A DNA stretch of 10,028 bases, from contig JAHEGP010000105.1 in assembly GCA_024645065.1 (NCBI GenBank), forward strand, positions 1-10,028. Direction: 5' to 3'. The position numbers were made by a program, and so were the translations under genes. Source of the stretch: Cellvibrionales bacterium (lineage in GTDB: Bacteria; Pseudomonadota; Gammaproteobacteria; Pseudomonadales; JAHEGP01). Numbering within the stretch: the stretch's first letter is position 1; the number at the start of each line of letters is the position of its first letter. Of this stretch, positions 1 through 7,559 are shown one piece after another. The notes beneath the pieces were generated by a model that ran no database searches, was not told the origin of the DNA, and saw only the letters and a program-made list of their open reading frames with translations.

Positions 1-1
1 A

Positions 2-1303
2 TCGCCCGCCAATATCGCCATCACCAACCCGGAAGTGTGGGGCGCCACGATTCAGGAGCGAGGCATGAACCTGTTCCGGGGCATGAAGCTGCTGGTCAGT
101 GATCTCATGCGGGATGCCGCCAACACCGGCCTGGCGGAAAACGATGCTTTCAAGGTGGGAGAAAACCTTGCCATTACGCCCGGCAAGGTCGTGTTCCGCA
201 ATGACCTGATCGAGCTGATACAGTACTCCCCGGTAACCGGGGAAGTGGGCGCCGAACCGGTCCTGATCACGCCGGCGTGGATCATGAAATATTACATTCT
301 GGACCTCTCACCCCATAACTCCATGGTCAAGTACCTGGTGGAGCAGGGCAAAACGGTATTCATTATCTCCTGGGTAAATCCCGACCACGACAAGAAAAAC
401 GTGAGCTTCGAGGATTACGTCGAGTTGGGAGTCATGGCCGCGATGGATGCGGTGAACGGCATCTGCCCCGGGCAAAAGATCCACGCGGTGGGTTACTGTA
501 TTGGCGGCACGCTGTTGTCCATTGCGGCTGCCGGGATGGCGAGGGATGACGATGACCGGCTCAAGACCATATCCCTGTTCGCGGCCCAGACCGACTTCAG
601 TGAAGGTGGGGAAATCACGAGGTTTATCAGTCCCAGCCAATTGTCATACCTGGAAAAGATCATGTGGAAGAGCGGCTATCTGGGCAGTGACAAGATGGGC
701 GGGGCATTCAGTTCCCTGCGCTCCAGTGACCTGATTTACGGAGGGATGGTCGATCGCTACCTGCTGGGCAAGAAGTCCCAGCTGAACGACCTGATGTCCT
801 GGAATGCCGACGGGACGCGGATGCCCTATCGCATGCACATCGAGTACCTCGAGCAGCTCTACCTGCACAACATGCTGGCCGAAAACAAGTTCAAGCTGGG
901 CGGTCGCACGATTTCACTGTCTGATATTCGCGTACCGATGTTTGCCCTGGGCACTGAAACCGATCATGTTGCACCTTGGAAATCGGTCTATAAGGTTCAC
1001 AACACTACCCAGACTGAGTTAACTTTCGTCTTGACCAGTGGCGGTCACAACGCCGGAGTGGTCAGTGGTCCGGAACATCCGCGGCGGCGTCACCGGGTTC
1101 ACACCCGCAAGCCGGGCGACAAGTTCATGGATCCCGATACCTGGATGCAGGAGACCGAGGTCAATCCCGGTTCCTGGTGGCCGCTCTGGAATCACTGGCT
1201 CGACGCGCGCATGTCGGGGCAAACCGCACCGCCTGCTATGGGTGCCAGCAAAAAGGGCCTGAAGCCTCTGGCGGATGCCCCGGGAGAGTATGTATTCGGT
1301 TAA
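2..1303 (+). CDS. phaC: Class I poly(3-hydroxyalkanoate) synthase, 5'-truncated by window edge
   Basis: Polymerises (R)-3-hydroxyacyl-CoA into polyhydroxyalkanoate on the surface of cytoplasmic storage granules, releasing CoA. The frame is open from base 2, reading SPANIAITNPEVWGATIQERG, so the gene begins outside the window; the GTG at 35 is internal. About 434 residues are present. Numbering from base 2, the alpha/beta-hydrolase core carries the lipase-like box GYCIGG with nucleophile Cys166, Asp321 in GTETDHVAPW and His349 in GGHNAGVVS. This is the Cys-Asp-His triad of PHA synthases. The Cys-to-Asp (155) and Cys-to-His (183) distances are close to those of Cupriavidus necator PhaC (161 and 189), which implies roughly 150 residues are missing at the N-terminus. 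The C-terminal GSWWPLWNHWL segment is also typical of class I enzymes. The stop is TAA, 60 bases before acs. Function is sure; class I is inferred from motif context because the N-terminal half cannot be seen. Confidence 0.96.
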   Translation, partial: SPANIAITNPEVWGATIQERGMNLFRGMKLLVSDLMRDAANTGLAENDAFKVGENLAITPGKVVFRNDLIELIQYSPVTGEVGAEPVLITPAWIMKYYILDLSPHNSMVKYLVEQGKTVFIISWVNPDHDKKNVSFEDYVELGVMAAMDAVNGICPGQKIHAVGYCIGGTLLSIAAAGMARDDDDRLKTISLFAAQTDFSEGGEITRFISPSQLSYLEKIMWKSGYLGSDKMGGAFSSLRSSDLIYGGMVDRYLLGKKSQLNDLMSWNADGTRMPYRMHIEYLEQLYLHNMLAENKFKLGGRTISLSDIRVPMFALGTETDHVAPWKSVYKVHNTTQTELTFVLTSGGHNAGVVSGPEHPRRRHRVHTRKPGDKFMDPDTWMQETEVNPGSWWPLWNHWLDARMSGQTAPPAMGASKKGLKPLADAPGEYVFG

Positions 1304-1322
1304 TCGCTACTGTGTGAACATT

Positions 1323-1331
1323 TGCTAAATT
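1323..1331 (+). promoter_or_regulatory. Possible extended -10 promoter element upstream of acs
   Basis: In the A+T-rich 60-base gap between phaC and acs, TGC followed by TAAATT resembles an extended -10 element (TGn plus TATAAT-like). A matching -35 hexamer is not visible 17 bases upstream. If used, transcription would start near 1338, leaving a short leader of about 26 bases. acs could equally be read through from phaC. Confidence 0.25.
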
Positions 1332-1350
1332 CACTGCCTAAACCACTAAT

Positions 1351-1354
1351 GGAG
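1351..1354 (+). promoter_or_regulatory. Ribosome binding site fixing the acs start
   Basis: GGAG lies 9 bases before the ATG at 1364. It favours that start over the in-frame TTG at 1322, which would add 14 residues (LNSLPKPL...) unlike the family N-terminus. Confidence 0.7.
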
Positions 1355-1363
1355 ATAAAAATT

Positions 1364-3331
1364 ATGACTGCAGACTCAGCAAATCACCCGACCTATCCCG
1401 TCGATCCGGAATTTGCCGCCACGGCGCACATCGATGCAAAAAAATACGAGGAGATGTACGCCGCGTCGATCAAGGACCCCGAAGCCTTTTGGGCGGAGCA
1501 CGGCAAGCGCGTGGATTGGATAAAGCCGTTCAGCGAGGTCAAGAAAGTCAACTTCAATACGCCGGACGTCAAGATTGAATGGTTTGGCGACGGCACCCTG
1601 AATGTCGCGGCTAACTGTATCGACAGGCATATTGCCACCCGCGCCAGCCAAACCGCGATTATCTGGGAGCCGGACAAGCCTGACGAGGAGGCGCAGCACA
1701 TTAGCTACGCCGAACTGCAGGTGAGCGTGAACAAAATGGCCAATGTGCTCAAGGGTATCGGCATCGGCAAGGGTGACCGGGTAGTTATTTACCTGCCGAT
1801 GATTCCCGAAGCGGCCTACGCGATGCTTGCCTGCGCCCGCATCGGAGCCATTCATTCGATCGTATTTGCGGGGTTCTCACCCGATGCCCTGGCGGCCCGG
1901 GTGAAGGGCTCTGAGGCCAAGCTCGTGATCACAGCCGACGAGGCTCCCCGGGGTGGTCGTGCCACAGCACTCAAGGCCAATGCTGACAAGGCACTGGAAT
2001 CGTCTGGCACCGATACCCAGTTGCTGGTGGTGCGTCGTACCGGTGCCGATGTTGCCTGGAGTGAAGGTCGCGACCACGACTACAATGCCCTCGCTGCAAA
2101 CGCCTCTGAGGATTGTGCCCCGGAAGAAATGAACGCGGAAGACCCGCTGTTTATCCTGTACACCTCCGGCTCCACCGGCCAGCCCAAAGGTGTGGTGCAT
2201 ACCACAGGGGGCTACCTGGTGTATGCTTCCATGACCCATGAACTGGTGTTCGACTATCACGACGGCGACATCTACTGGTGTACCGCAGATGTCGGCTGGG
2301 TAACCGGTCACAGTTATATCGTCTACGGCCCGCTCGCCAATGGGGCGACCACCCTGATGTTCGAGGGCGTGCCGACCTACCCCGATGCCAGCCGGTTCTG
2401 GCAGGTCTGTGAGAAGCACAAGGTCAATCAGTTTTATACGGCACCCACTGCAATACGCGCCCTGATGGGGCAGGGCAAGGAGTTTGTCGAGAAGTGCGAC
2501 CTCTCAAGCCTCAAGGTACTGGGAACAGTGGGCGAGCCGATCAACCCGGAAGCCTGGAACTGGTACCACGAGGTGGTTGGCAAGGGCAATGTTCCGATTG
2601 TCGACACCTGGTGGCAAACCGAGACCGGCGGGCACATGCTGACGCCGTTCCCGGGTGCCCATGCCCTGAAGCCGGGCTCGGCGATGAAACCCTTCTTTGG
2701 GGTCAGGCCGGTGATACTGGAGCCGACCAGTGGCGATGAAATCGACGGCAACCCCGCCGAGGGCGTGCTTTGCATCGCTGACAGCTGGCCCGGCCAGATG
2801 CGCACGGTGTGGGGTGATCATGAGCGTTTCATGCAGACGTATTTCTCCGATTTCCATGGTTACTACTTTACCGGAGACGGTTGCAAGCGTGATCAAGACG
2901 GCGATTACTGGATTACCGGCCGAGTGGATGACGTCATCAACGTGTCCGGGCACCGGATGGGAACCGCCGAGGTAGAAAGCGCGCTGGTGGCCCACGTCAA
3001 GGTAGCCGAGGCCGCTGTGGTGGGATACCCCCATGACATCAAGGGGCAGGGCATCTACTGCTATGTCACCCTGATGTCCGGGCAGGAGCCCTCGGAAGAA
3101 TTGCGCAAGGAACTGCGGGACTGGGTGCGCCAGGAAATTGGCCCGATCGCCTCGCCTGATCTGATCCAGTGGGCGCCGGGCTTGCCGAAAACCCGGTCCG
3201 GTAAAATCATGCGTCGGATCCTGCGTAAAATCGCAGAGAATGACTACGGCAGCCTGGGTGATACTTCAACGCTGGCTGATCCCGGCGTGGTCAATGACCT
3301 GATCGACCAGCGCATGAATCGCGGTAAGTAA
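1364..3331 (+). CDS. acsA: Acetyl-CoA synthetase (AMP-forming)
   Basis: Converts acetate, ATP and CoA to acetyl-CoA, AMP and PPi through an acetyl-adenylate, in the cytoplasm. The 655-residue length matches the E. coli enzyme (652). It begins with the ACS N-terminal segment, followed by the AMP-binding domain with P-loop TSGSTGQPKG at 267-276, GEP starting at Gly390 and DTWWQTETGG. The C-terminal lid carries PKTRSGK with Lys614, the catalytic lysine that protein acetyltransferases silence in Salmonella Acs (Lys609). The acetate-pocket residues known from Salmonella (Val310, Thr311, Gly387, Trp414) are all kept here as Val313, Thr314, Gly390 and Trp417. This supports acetate rather than a longer acid as substrate. 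Start chosen at ATG 1364 with GGAG at 9 bases. It follows phaC in the same direction, which suggests a link between acetate activation and polymer storage, although co-transcription is not proven. Confidence 0.98.
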   Translation: MTADSANHPTYPVDPEFAATAHIDAKKYEEMYAASIKDPEAFWAEHGKRVDWIKPFSEVKKVNFNTPDVKIEWFGDGTLNVAANCIDRHIATRASQTAIIWEPDKPDEEAQHISYAELQVSVNKMANVLKGIGIGKGDRVVIYLPMIPEAAYAMLACARIGAIHSIVFAGFSPDALAARVKGSEAKLVITADEAPRGGRATALKANADKALESSGTDTQLLVVRRTGADVAWSEGRDHDYNALAANASEDCAPEEMNAEDPLFILYTSGSTGQPKGVVHTTGGYLVYASMTHELVFDYHDGDIYWCTADVGWVTGHSYIVYGPLANGATTLMFEGVPTYPDASRFWQVCEKHKVNQFYTAPTAIRALMGQGKEFVEKCDLSSLKVLGTVGEPINPEAWNWYHEVVGKGNVPIVDTWWQTETGGHMLTPFPGAHALKPGSAMKPFFGVRPVILEPTSGDEIDGNPAEGVLCIADSWPGQMRTVWGDHERFMQTYFSDFHGYYFTGDGCKRDQDGDYWITGRVDDVINVSGHRMGTAEVESALVAHVKVAEAAVVGYPHDIKGQGIYCYVTLMSGQEPSEELRKELRDWVRQEIGPIASPDLIQWAPGLPKTRSGKIMRRILRKIAENDYGSLGDTSTLADPGVVNDLIDQRMNRGK

Positions 3332-3439
3332 AGGCCAAAGCCTTATGCTCCCATGCCATCAGTCAGGTGTGGGGTAGCCGGGATCCCTTGAGTGGGCGGA
3401 TGTCACTGTGCAATCGGCAGTCACAGCGTTCGCAAAATC

Positions 3440-3480
3440 AACAAGGGCGGTGGCATTACAGTGCACCGCCTTTGTTGTTG
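3440..3480 (+). terminator. Rho-independent-like terminator hairpin after acs
   Basis: AACAAGGGCGGTG (3440-3452) pairs with CACCGCCTTTGTT (3464-3476) over 13 positions with one G-T wobble, around an 11-base loop. The right side runs into TTTGTTGTTG, an imperfect T-rich tail, and the left side is preceded by an A-rich stretch, so it could act on both strands. It lies about 110 bases after the acs stop and upstream of the next promoter, the expected place for the end of the acs transcript. Confidence 0.7.
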
Positions 3481-3505
3481 TGGCCTCTGCCGATCAGGTC
3501 TCGCT

Positions 3506-3534
3506 TTGAGAATGCGACTGCGCCGGGATACAAT
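3506..3534 (+). promoter_or_regulatory. Sigma70-type promoter for the small gene (and possibly modABC)
   Basis: TTGAGA (3506-3511) and TACAAT (3529-3534) are separated by exactly 17 bases, each differing from consensus at one or two positions. Transcription would begin near 3541, about 40 bases before the ATG at 3581. It sits just after the acs terminator-like hairpin, which supports a new transcription unit here. Confidence 0.65.
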
Positions 3535-3580
3535 CCCGTGAGTTTAATCCTCTTTGAGCAACGAGACTGGAGAATACCTG

Positions 3581-3745
3581 ATGGGACTAACGACTAGGGC
3601 GGTAAAAGCAACAGTAAAAAATGCCGGGGATCTGGCTGACAAGGCCATTGACAAGGGGCCACTGGATAAACTGGAAGACAAGGTGGACGACAAGCGGGAT
3701 GAATTGGAGCGCAAGGCTGTCAGGAAGGTGAAGAAAGTACTGTAA
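3581..3745 (+). CDS. Small highly charged protein of unknown function (54 aa)
   Basis: I do not recognise this gene. It starts at ATG 3581 with GGAGA 7 bases upstream; a longer in-frame TTG start at 3554 lacks this signal. The 54-residue product has 15 Lys/Arg and 11 Asp/Glu and no Cys, Trp, Tyr, Phe, His, Ser or Gln. Residues 17-54 read as repeated D/E-K pairs spaced by Leu, Val, Ile and Ala (for example LDKLEDKVDDKRDELERK), which predicts one long amphipathic helix. There is no signal peptide or membrane segment, so it is probably cytoplasmic. It has its own promoter and precedes modA by about 76 bases with no clear terminator. Its position beside phaC-acs would also allow a granule-associated role, but that is only conjecture. 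Confidence 0.75.
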   Translation: MGLTTRAVKATVKNAGDLADKAIDKGPLDKLEDKVDDKRDELERKAVRKVKKVL

Positions 3746-3821
3746 GGCAGCCGCTGGGTTCCGATTCTCCTGTGGCAGGGCTTCGAGCTGCGGTTCTTGT
3801 TCACGAACGGCGGGGTTGGCA

Positions 3822-4568
3822 GTGAGGGCTTTGCTGGCCGTCGGGGCGTTCATTTTTTGCTCCTGCACCTTGGCCCAGTCGGCGGCGCTCAACGTGGCAG
3901 TGGCGGCAAATTTTGCGGCTGCCATGCAGGAGATTGGCGCGGCATTCGAAAGCGAGACGGGTCATCGGGCTGTACTCGCTTTCGGTTCAACGGGCAAGTT
4001 TTACGCCCAGATCAAGAATGGCGCCCCATTTCAAATCCTGTTGGCCGCCGACAGCCAAACACCGCTTCGCCTGGAGCGGGAAGGCCTGGCGGTTGTTGGT
4101 ACACGCTTTACCTATGCGACCGGCAGACTGGTGTTATGGAGCAAGCGCGAGGGCTTTGTCGATGGTCAGGGGGAAGTCCTGCGTTCGGACAATTTCCGGC
4201 ATATCGCGATCGCCGATCCCAAACTGGCTCCCTATGGCGCGGCGACGATAGAGGCTCTTTCCCACCTGGGTTTGCTGGCGCGGCTAACACCGAAGTTTGT
4301 TCAGGGAGAAAATGTTTCCCAGACCTACCAGTTTGTGGCCACTGAAAATGCGGCTCTTGGCTTTATTGCCTTGTCGCAGGTTTATTCCCAGGGAAAAATT
4401 GCCAGGGGTTCTGCCTGGGTAGTGCCGAGCGAACTTTACCGGGCCATTCACCAGGATGCGGTGGTGTTGGCGAAAGGCCGGGATAACCCCGTGGCGCTGG
4501 AATTTGCCCGATTTTTGCGCAGCGATACAGCCCGGCGCATTATTCAGGCCTACGGTTACGAGGGTTGA
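3822..4568 (+). CDS. modA: Molybdate ABC transporter, periplasmic binding protein
   Basis: Captures molybdate (and usually tungstate) in the periplasm and delivers it to ModBC. With a GTG start the product is 248 residues. It has a Sec signal peptide of about 20 residues (MRALLAVGAFIFCSCTLAQS) without a proper lipobox, then the mature ModA fold beginning ALNVAVAANF. Further family hallmarks are AFGSTGKFYAQIKNGAPF, LLAADSQTP, YATGRLVLWS and ADPKLAPYGAA. The start is uncertain: GTG 3822 has GGCGGGG 6 bases upstream and gives a clean signal peptide, while TTG 3816 would add two residues and lacks a comparable site. modB follows after 4 bases. The start codon is weak either way, so expression may be modest or coupled to upstream translation. 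No ModE-type palindrome is visible in the 76 bases before it. Confidence 0.95.
   Translation: MRALLAVGAFIFCSCTLAQSAALNVAVAANFAAAMQEIGAAFESETGHRAVLAFGSTGKFYAQIKNGAPFQILLAADSQTPLRLEREGLAVVGTRFTYATGRLVLWSKREGFVDGQGEVLRSDNFRHIAIADPKLAPYGAATIEALSHLGLLARLTPKFVQGENVSQTYQFVATENAALGFIALSQVYSQGKIARGSAWVVPSELYRAIHQDAVVLAKGRDNPVALEFARFLRSDTARRIIQAYGYEG
4560..4564 (+). promoter_or_regulatory. Ribosome binding site deciding the modB start
   Basis: GAGGG lies within the last codons of modA, 8 bases before TTG 4573. It supports that start over more upstream in-frame codons, which would overlap modA by about 100 bases and add a non-homologous arginine- and tryptophan-rich leader. Confidence 0.6.
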
Positions 4569-4572
4569 GTCC

Positions 4573-5253
4573 TTGCTGAGCGAAGCGGCATGGCAAGCTG
4601 TGTGGTTAACGATAGAGCTTGCCAGCCTGACGACAATCCTGCTGCTGCTGTTGGCCACGCCGCTGGCCTGGTGGCTGGGGCATACCCGCTCACCCCTGCG
4701 CGCGGCGGTGGGTGCCCTTGTCGCACTGCCCCTGGTGCTGCCGCCAACCGTGCTCGGTTTCTACTTGCTGCTGGCAATGGGGCCGCAAGGGCCGCTTGGG
4801 CAACTCACCCAGGCTATGGGATTCGGTACCCTGTCCTTCACCTTTAGCGGCTTGCTGATTGGCTCGATCATCTATTCCCTGCCGTTTGCAGTGCAGCCGT
4901 TGCAGCATGCCTTCGAGGCGATTGGCACCCGCCCCATGGAGGTAGCCGCCACCTTGCGTGCCAGGCCTCTTGATGCATTCCTCACGGTTGCCCTGCCGCT
5001 GGCCGCTCCGGGTTTTATCACCGCAGCGATTCTCACCTTCGCCCACACCGTGGGTGAGTTTGGCGTGGTGCTGATGATTGGCGGCAATATTCCGGGAGAG
5101 ACGCAGGTGGTCTCCACCCAGATTTATGGCTATGTCGAGGCGATGGAGTATGCCGAGGCGCACTGGCTGGCGGGCAGCATGTTGCTGTTTTCGTTCGCCG
5201 TGTTACTGGTGCTGGGCCTGATGAATAGTCGCAATAGCCGACTACTGCCGTGA
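4573..5253 (+). CDS. modB: Molybdate ABC transporter, permease subunit
   Basis: Inner-membrane permease that forms the molybdate channel as a homodimer with ModC. From TTG 4573 it has 226 residues, against 229 in E. coli ModB. Hydrophobic segments are visible at about 7-36, 44-69, 86-108, 136-165 and 196-220. LPLVLPPTVLGFYLL (52-66) and the HTVGEFGVVLMIGGNIPGET stretch are ModB hallmarks. The cytoplasmic EAA loop that docks on ModC is at 123-147 (EVAATLRARPL...LPLAAPG). The usual conserved glycine of this loop is Arg129, which may be normal for this ModB subgroup. It begins 4 bases after modA stops, and its stop overlaps the modC start, so translation of the three genes is probably coupled. 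Confidence 0.95.
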   Translation: MLSEAAWQAVWLTIELASLTTILLLLLATPLAWWLGHTRSPLRAAVGALVALPLVLPPTVLGFYLLLAMGPQGPLGQLTQAMGFGTLSFTFSGLLIGSIIYSLPFAVQPLQHAFEAIGTRPMEVAATLRARPLDAFLTVALPLAAPGFITAAILTFAHTVGEFGVVLMIGGNIPGETQVVSTQIYGYVEAMEYAEAHWLAGSMLLFSFAVLLVLGLMNSRNSRLLP

Positions 5254-6338
5254 CCGTGGCGCACAATCATATCCGCCTCGTATTACCCCGTGCAGATTTT
5301 GATCTGGACGTGGACTTTTCATTCCCTGCGCGGGGTATCAGCGTGTTGTTTGGCCCATCCGGTGCGGGCAAAACCACGATTCTGCGCTGTGTCGCCGGGC
5401 TGGAGCATGCCGCCAATGGCCGGGTGATAATTCATGGTGAAACCTGGCAGGACCAGCACAGTAATACTTTCCTGCCGACCTGGCGTCGGCCCCTGGGGTA
5501 TGTGTTCCAGGAGCCGAGTCTTTTTTCGCATCTCGATGTGCGGGCCAATCTTGAGTATGGTTTGCGTCGGGTTAAAGCCGCTGGCACTGGTCGCAATAAT
5601 CTCGATGCTGCGATCGAATTGCTGGGTATCGCCGGCTTGCTCAAGCGACGGGCCCATCAGTTGTCAGGCGGCGAGCGCCAGCGGGTTGCAATCGCCCGGG
5701 CGCTTGCGACCCAGCCGCAGTTGCTGCTGCTCGATGAGCCCCTTGCCGCGCTGGATTATGCGCGTCGCCGGGAGATTTTGCCCTGGCTAGAGAGGCTGCG
5801 TGATGAACTCAGCACGCCGATGTTGTACGTGACGCATTCAGCTGAAGAAGTTGCAAGGCTGGCCAGTCAGCTGGTGGTATTGGAGCGTGGCCGGGTCGTG
5901 GCGGTCGGAGCGGTGGCCGAGGTATTGGCGGCAACCGATGTGCCTGTGGTGATTGGCGAGGATGCCGGTGCATTGCTGGAAGCGCGTATCGCCGCGCGTG
6001 ATACGCAATGGCATCTGGCGCGGGCCGACTTCGACTCCGGCAGCCTCTGGCTTCGGGACAACGGCATGGCAATGGGCCGCAAAGTCAGGCTGCGAATTCT
6101 CGCACGGGATGTCAGCATCACCAGCGAACAGCCGCATCACACCAGTATCCAGAACCTGTTGCCCTGTACTATTGAATCCATAGCCCCCGACAGTCATCCG
6201 TCCCAGGCCCTGGTTCGTCTCAGTTGTGGTCAATCACTGCTATTGGCGCGAGTCACCCGACGCGCGGTAGCGGGGCTGGCCTTGCAAACGGGCAAGGCGG
6301 TCTGGGCCCAGGTAAAGTCGGTGGCGCTGGTCGAGTAG
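5250..6338 (+). CDS. modC: Molybdate ABC transporter, ATP-binding subunit with Mop domain
   Basis: Cytoplasmic ATPase that powers molybdate import. It has 362 residues, against 352 for E. coli ModC. It contains Walker A GPSGAGKT at 35-42, Q-loop Gln87 in YVFQEPSLF, signature LSGGE at 138-142, Walker B LLLLDEP at 158-164 with catalytic Glu163, D-loop ALD to 169 and switch His196. The C-terminal region from about 275 is the ModC regulatory part, ending in a Mop/TOBE molybdate-binding domain (about 290-358, SIQNLLPCTIESI...AQVKSVAL). The GTG start at 5250 overlaps the modB stop by four bases (GTGA). A second GTG at 5256 is possible. All ATPase motifs are intact. Confidence 0.97.
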   Translation: MTVAHNHIRLVLPRADFDLDVDFSFPARGISVLFGPSGAGKTTILRCVAGLEHAANGRVIIHGETWQDQHSNTFLPTWRRPLGYVFQEPSLFSHLDVRANLEYGLRRVKAAGTGRNNLDAAIELLGIAGLLKRRAHQLSGGERQRVAIARALATQPQLLLLDEPLAALDYARRREILPWLERLRDELSTPMLYVTHSAEEVARLASQLVVLERGRVVAVGAVAEVLAATDVPVVIGEDAGALLEARIAARDTQWHLARADFDSGSLWLRDNGMAMGRKVRLRILARDVSITSEQPHHTSIQNLLPCTIESIAPDSHPSQALVRLSCGQSLLLARVTRRAVAGLALQTGKAVWAQVKSVALVE

Positions 6339-6464
6339 TGATTTTGCTGTCGCAAGTCGACGCCCTCAGGTAAATTAGGCAGGTTAAGGGCAGACCTGGT
6401 AAAGGATAGTCCCTTTGGTGTTTCCAGTCGCTCGCGGTGGACCGGAGTCCAGAGATTCAAAGCC

Positions 6465-7430
6465 ATGATATTACCCATTGTTGCAGTCATTCTAGGGCTC
6501 GCCTTGCTGGTGTGGAGTGCAGACCGGTTCGTCGAGGGCGCAGCCTCCAGCGCTCGCTATTTTGGCATGCCGCCGCTTCTGATAGGTATGGTAATCGTCG
6601 GCTTCGGCACGTCCGCACCCGAAATGGTGGTGTCCGTTCTAGCGGCATCCCAGGGCAACCCGGGTATCGCCCTGGGAAATGCCTTCGGCTCAAATATTAC
6701 CAACATTGCCCTGATCCTCGGCCTGACAGCCATGATCAGCCCCATTGCCGTGCATTCAAATGTTTTGCGCAAGGAATTGCCAATACTGGTTGCGGTTACC
6801 GCATTGGTTGCCTGGCAACTGCTCGATGGACAACTATCCCGTTTGGATGCTGTGTCGTTGCTGCTGGTATTTACCGCCCTCATGAGCTGGACAATCCGGG
6901 AAGGGAGCAGACGTCGAACCGACGCGCTGGGAGAGGGCATCGAGCGTGAACTTCAGGGCGATACGATGCCGCTGCGGCGGTCGATTTTCTGGCTGGTCAC
7001 CGGCCTGGTCCTACTGATTATCAGTTCGCGCATTCTGGTCTGGGGCGCGGTCGAAATAGCCCGGGAGTTGGGCGTAAGCGACCTCATTATCGGCCTGACT
7101 ATCGTCGCCATAGGTACCTCACTTCCGGAGTTGGTGTCATCAATCATCGCTGCCCGTAAAGGCGAGCACGACATCGCGCTGGGCAATATCATCGGCTCCA
7201 ATTTTTTTAATACCCTGGCAGTTGTGGGTCTCGCCGGCGCCATAAGTCCGATGCAGGTGGAACCAGAAGTGCTTGGCCGGGATGTTCTGGTAATGAGCGG
7301 CTTGACGGTGTCACTGTTTATTTTTGGCTATGGATTCCGGGGTCCGGGGCGCATTAATCGCCTTGAGGGAGCCGCTTTGGTGGCCTGTTTTTTCGCCTAC
7401 ACCGCGCTCTTGATCAGTACCGTGGTATGA
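6465..7430 (+). CDS. yrbG: Sodium/calcium exchanger family (CaCA) protein, YrbG-like
   Basis: Inner-membrane antiporter of the Ca2+:cation family, which typically exchanges Na+ or H+ against Ca2+. The cation actually carried is not known for most bacterial members. The 321 residues match YrbG (about 325) and show the internal duplication of the family. The first alpha repeat is GFGTSAPE at 46-53 with GNAFGSNITN at 71-80; the second is AIGTSLPE at 215-222 with GNIIGSNFFN at 240-249. The glutamates (Glu53, Glu222) and asparagines that form the ion site are kept. About ten membrane segments are expected, split by a hydrophilic loop rich in Arg and Glu at about 145-172. It starts at ATG 6465 with AGAG 10 bases upstream, 126 bases after modC, so it may be a separate unit. 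I see no strong promoter in the gap. Confidence 0.93.
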   Translation: MILPIVAVILGLALLVWSADRFVEGAASSARYFGMPPLLIGMVIVGFGTSAPEMVVSVLAASQGNPGIALGNAFGSNITNIALILGLTAMISPIAVHSNVLRKELPILVAVTALVAWQLLDGQLSRLDAVSLLLVFTALMSWTIREGSRRRTDALGEGIERELQGDTMPLRRSIFWLVTGLVLLIISSRILVWGAVEIARELGVSDLIIGLTIVAIGTSLPELVSSIIAARKGEHDIALGNIIGSNFFNTLAVVGLAGAISPMQVEPEVLGRDVLVMSGLTVSLFIFGYGFRGPGRINRLEGAALVACFFAYTALLISTVV

Positions 7431-7559
7431 AGCGGCACGCATTTCATTACACCTGCTCCGGGCGGAGACCGTTGGCATAGGAGCGCAACTGTGGGAATAT
7501 TGACGGCAGCAGTGGCAATTGGTGTCCCAAAAAAATAACAATCTTAATAAGGGGAGCGT

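Noticed and set aside
1313..1335. TGTGA ... TCACT upstream of acs, resembling a CRP site.
   Set aside because: The half sites are 13 bases apart, whereas the CRP consensus needs 6, so the geometry is wrong.
1322..1363. Longer acs start at TTG 1322.
   Set aside because: No ribosome binding site precedes it and the extra residues do not fit the family; GGAG before ATG 1364 is clear.
1376..3034. Several long minus-strand open frames opposite acs.
   Set aside because: They are shadows of the acs coding sequence; their translations show no recognisable domain and acs is certain on the + strand.
3747..3800. Short hairpins (GCAGC/GCTGC and GCT-TCG-AGC) between the small gene and modA.
   Set aside because: The stems are short or bulged and are followed only by a weak T-rich stretch; not enough for a terminator call.
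6371..6420. Small inverted repeats (CAGGT/ACCTG, AAAGG/CCTTT) and an imperfect direct repeat between modC and the exchanger gene.
   Set aside because: Arms are only 5 bases and no T-tract or promoter pattern goes with them; consistent with chance.
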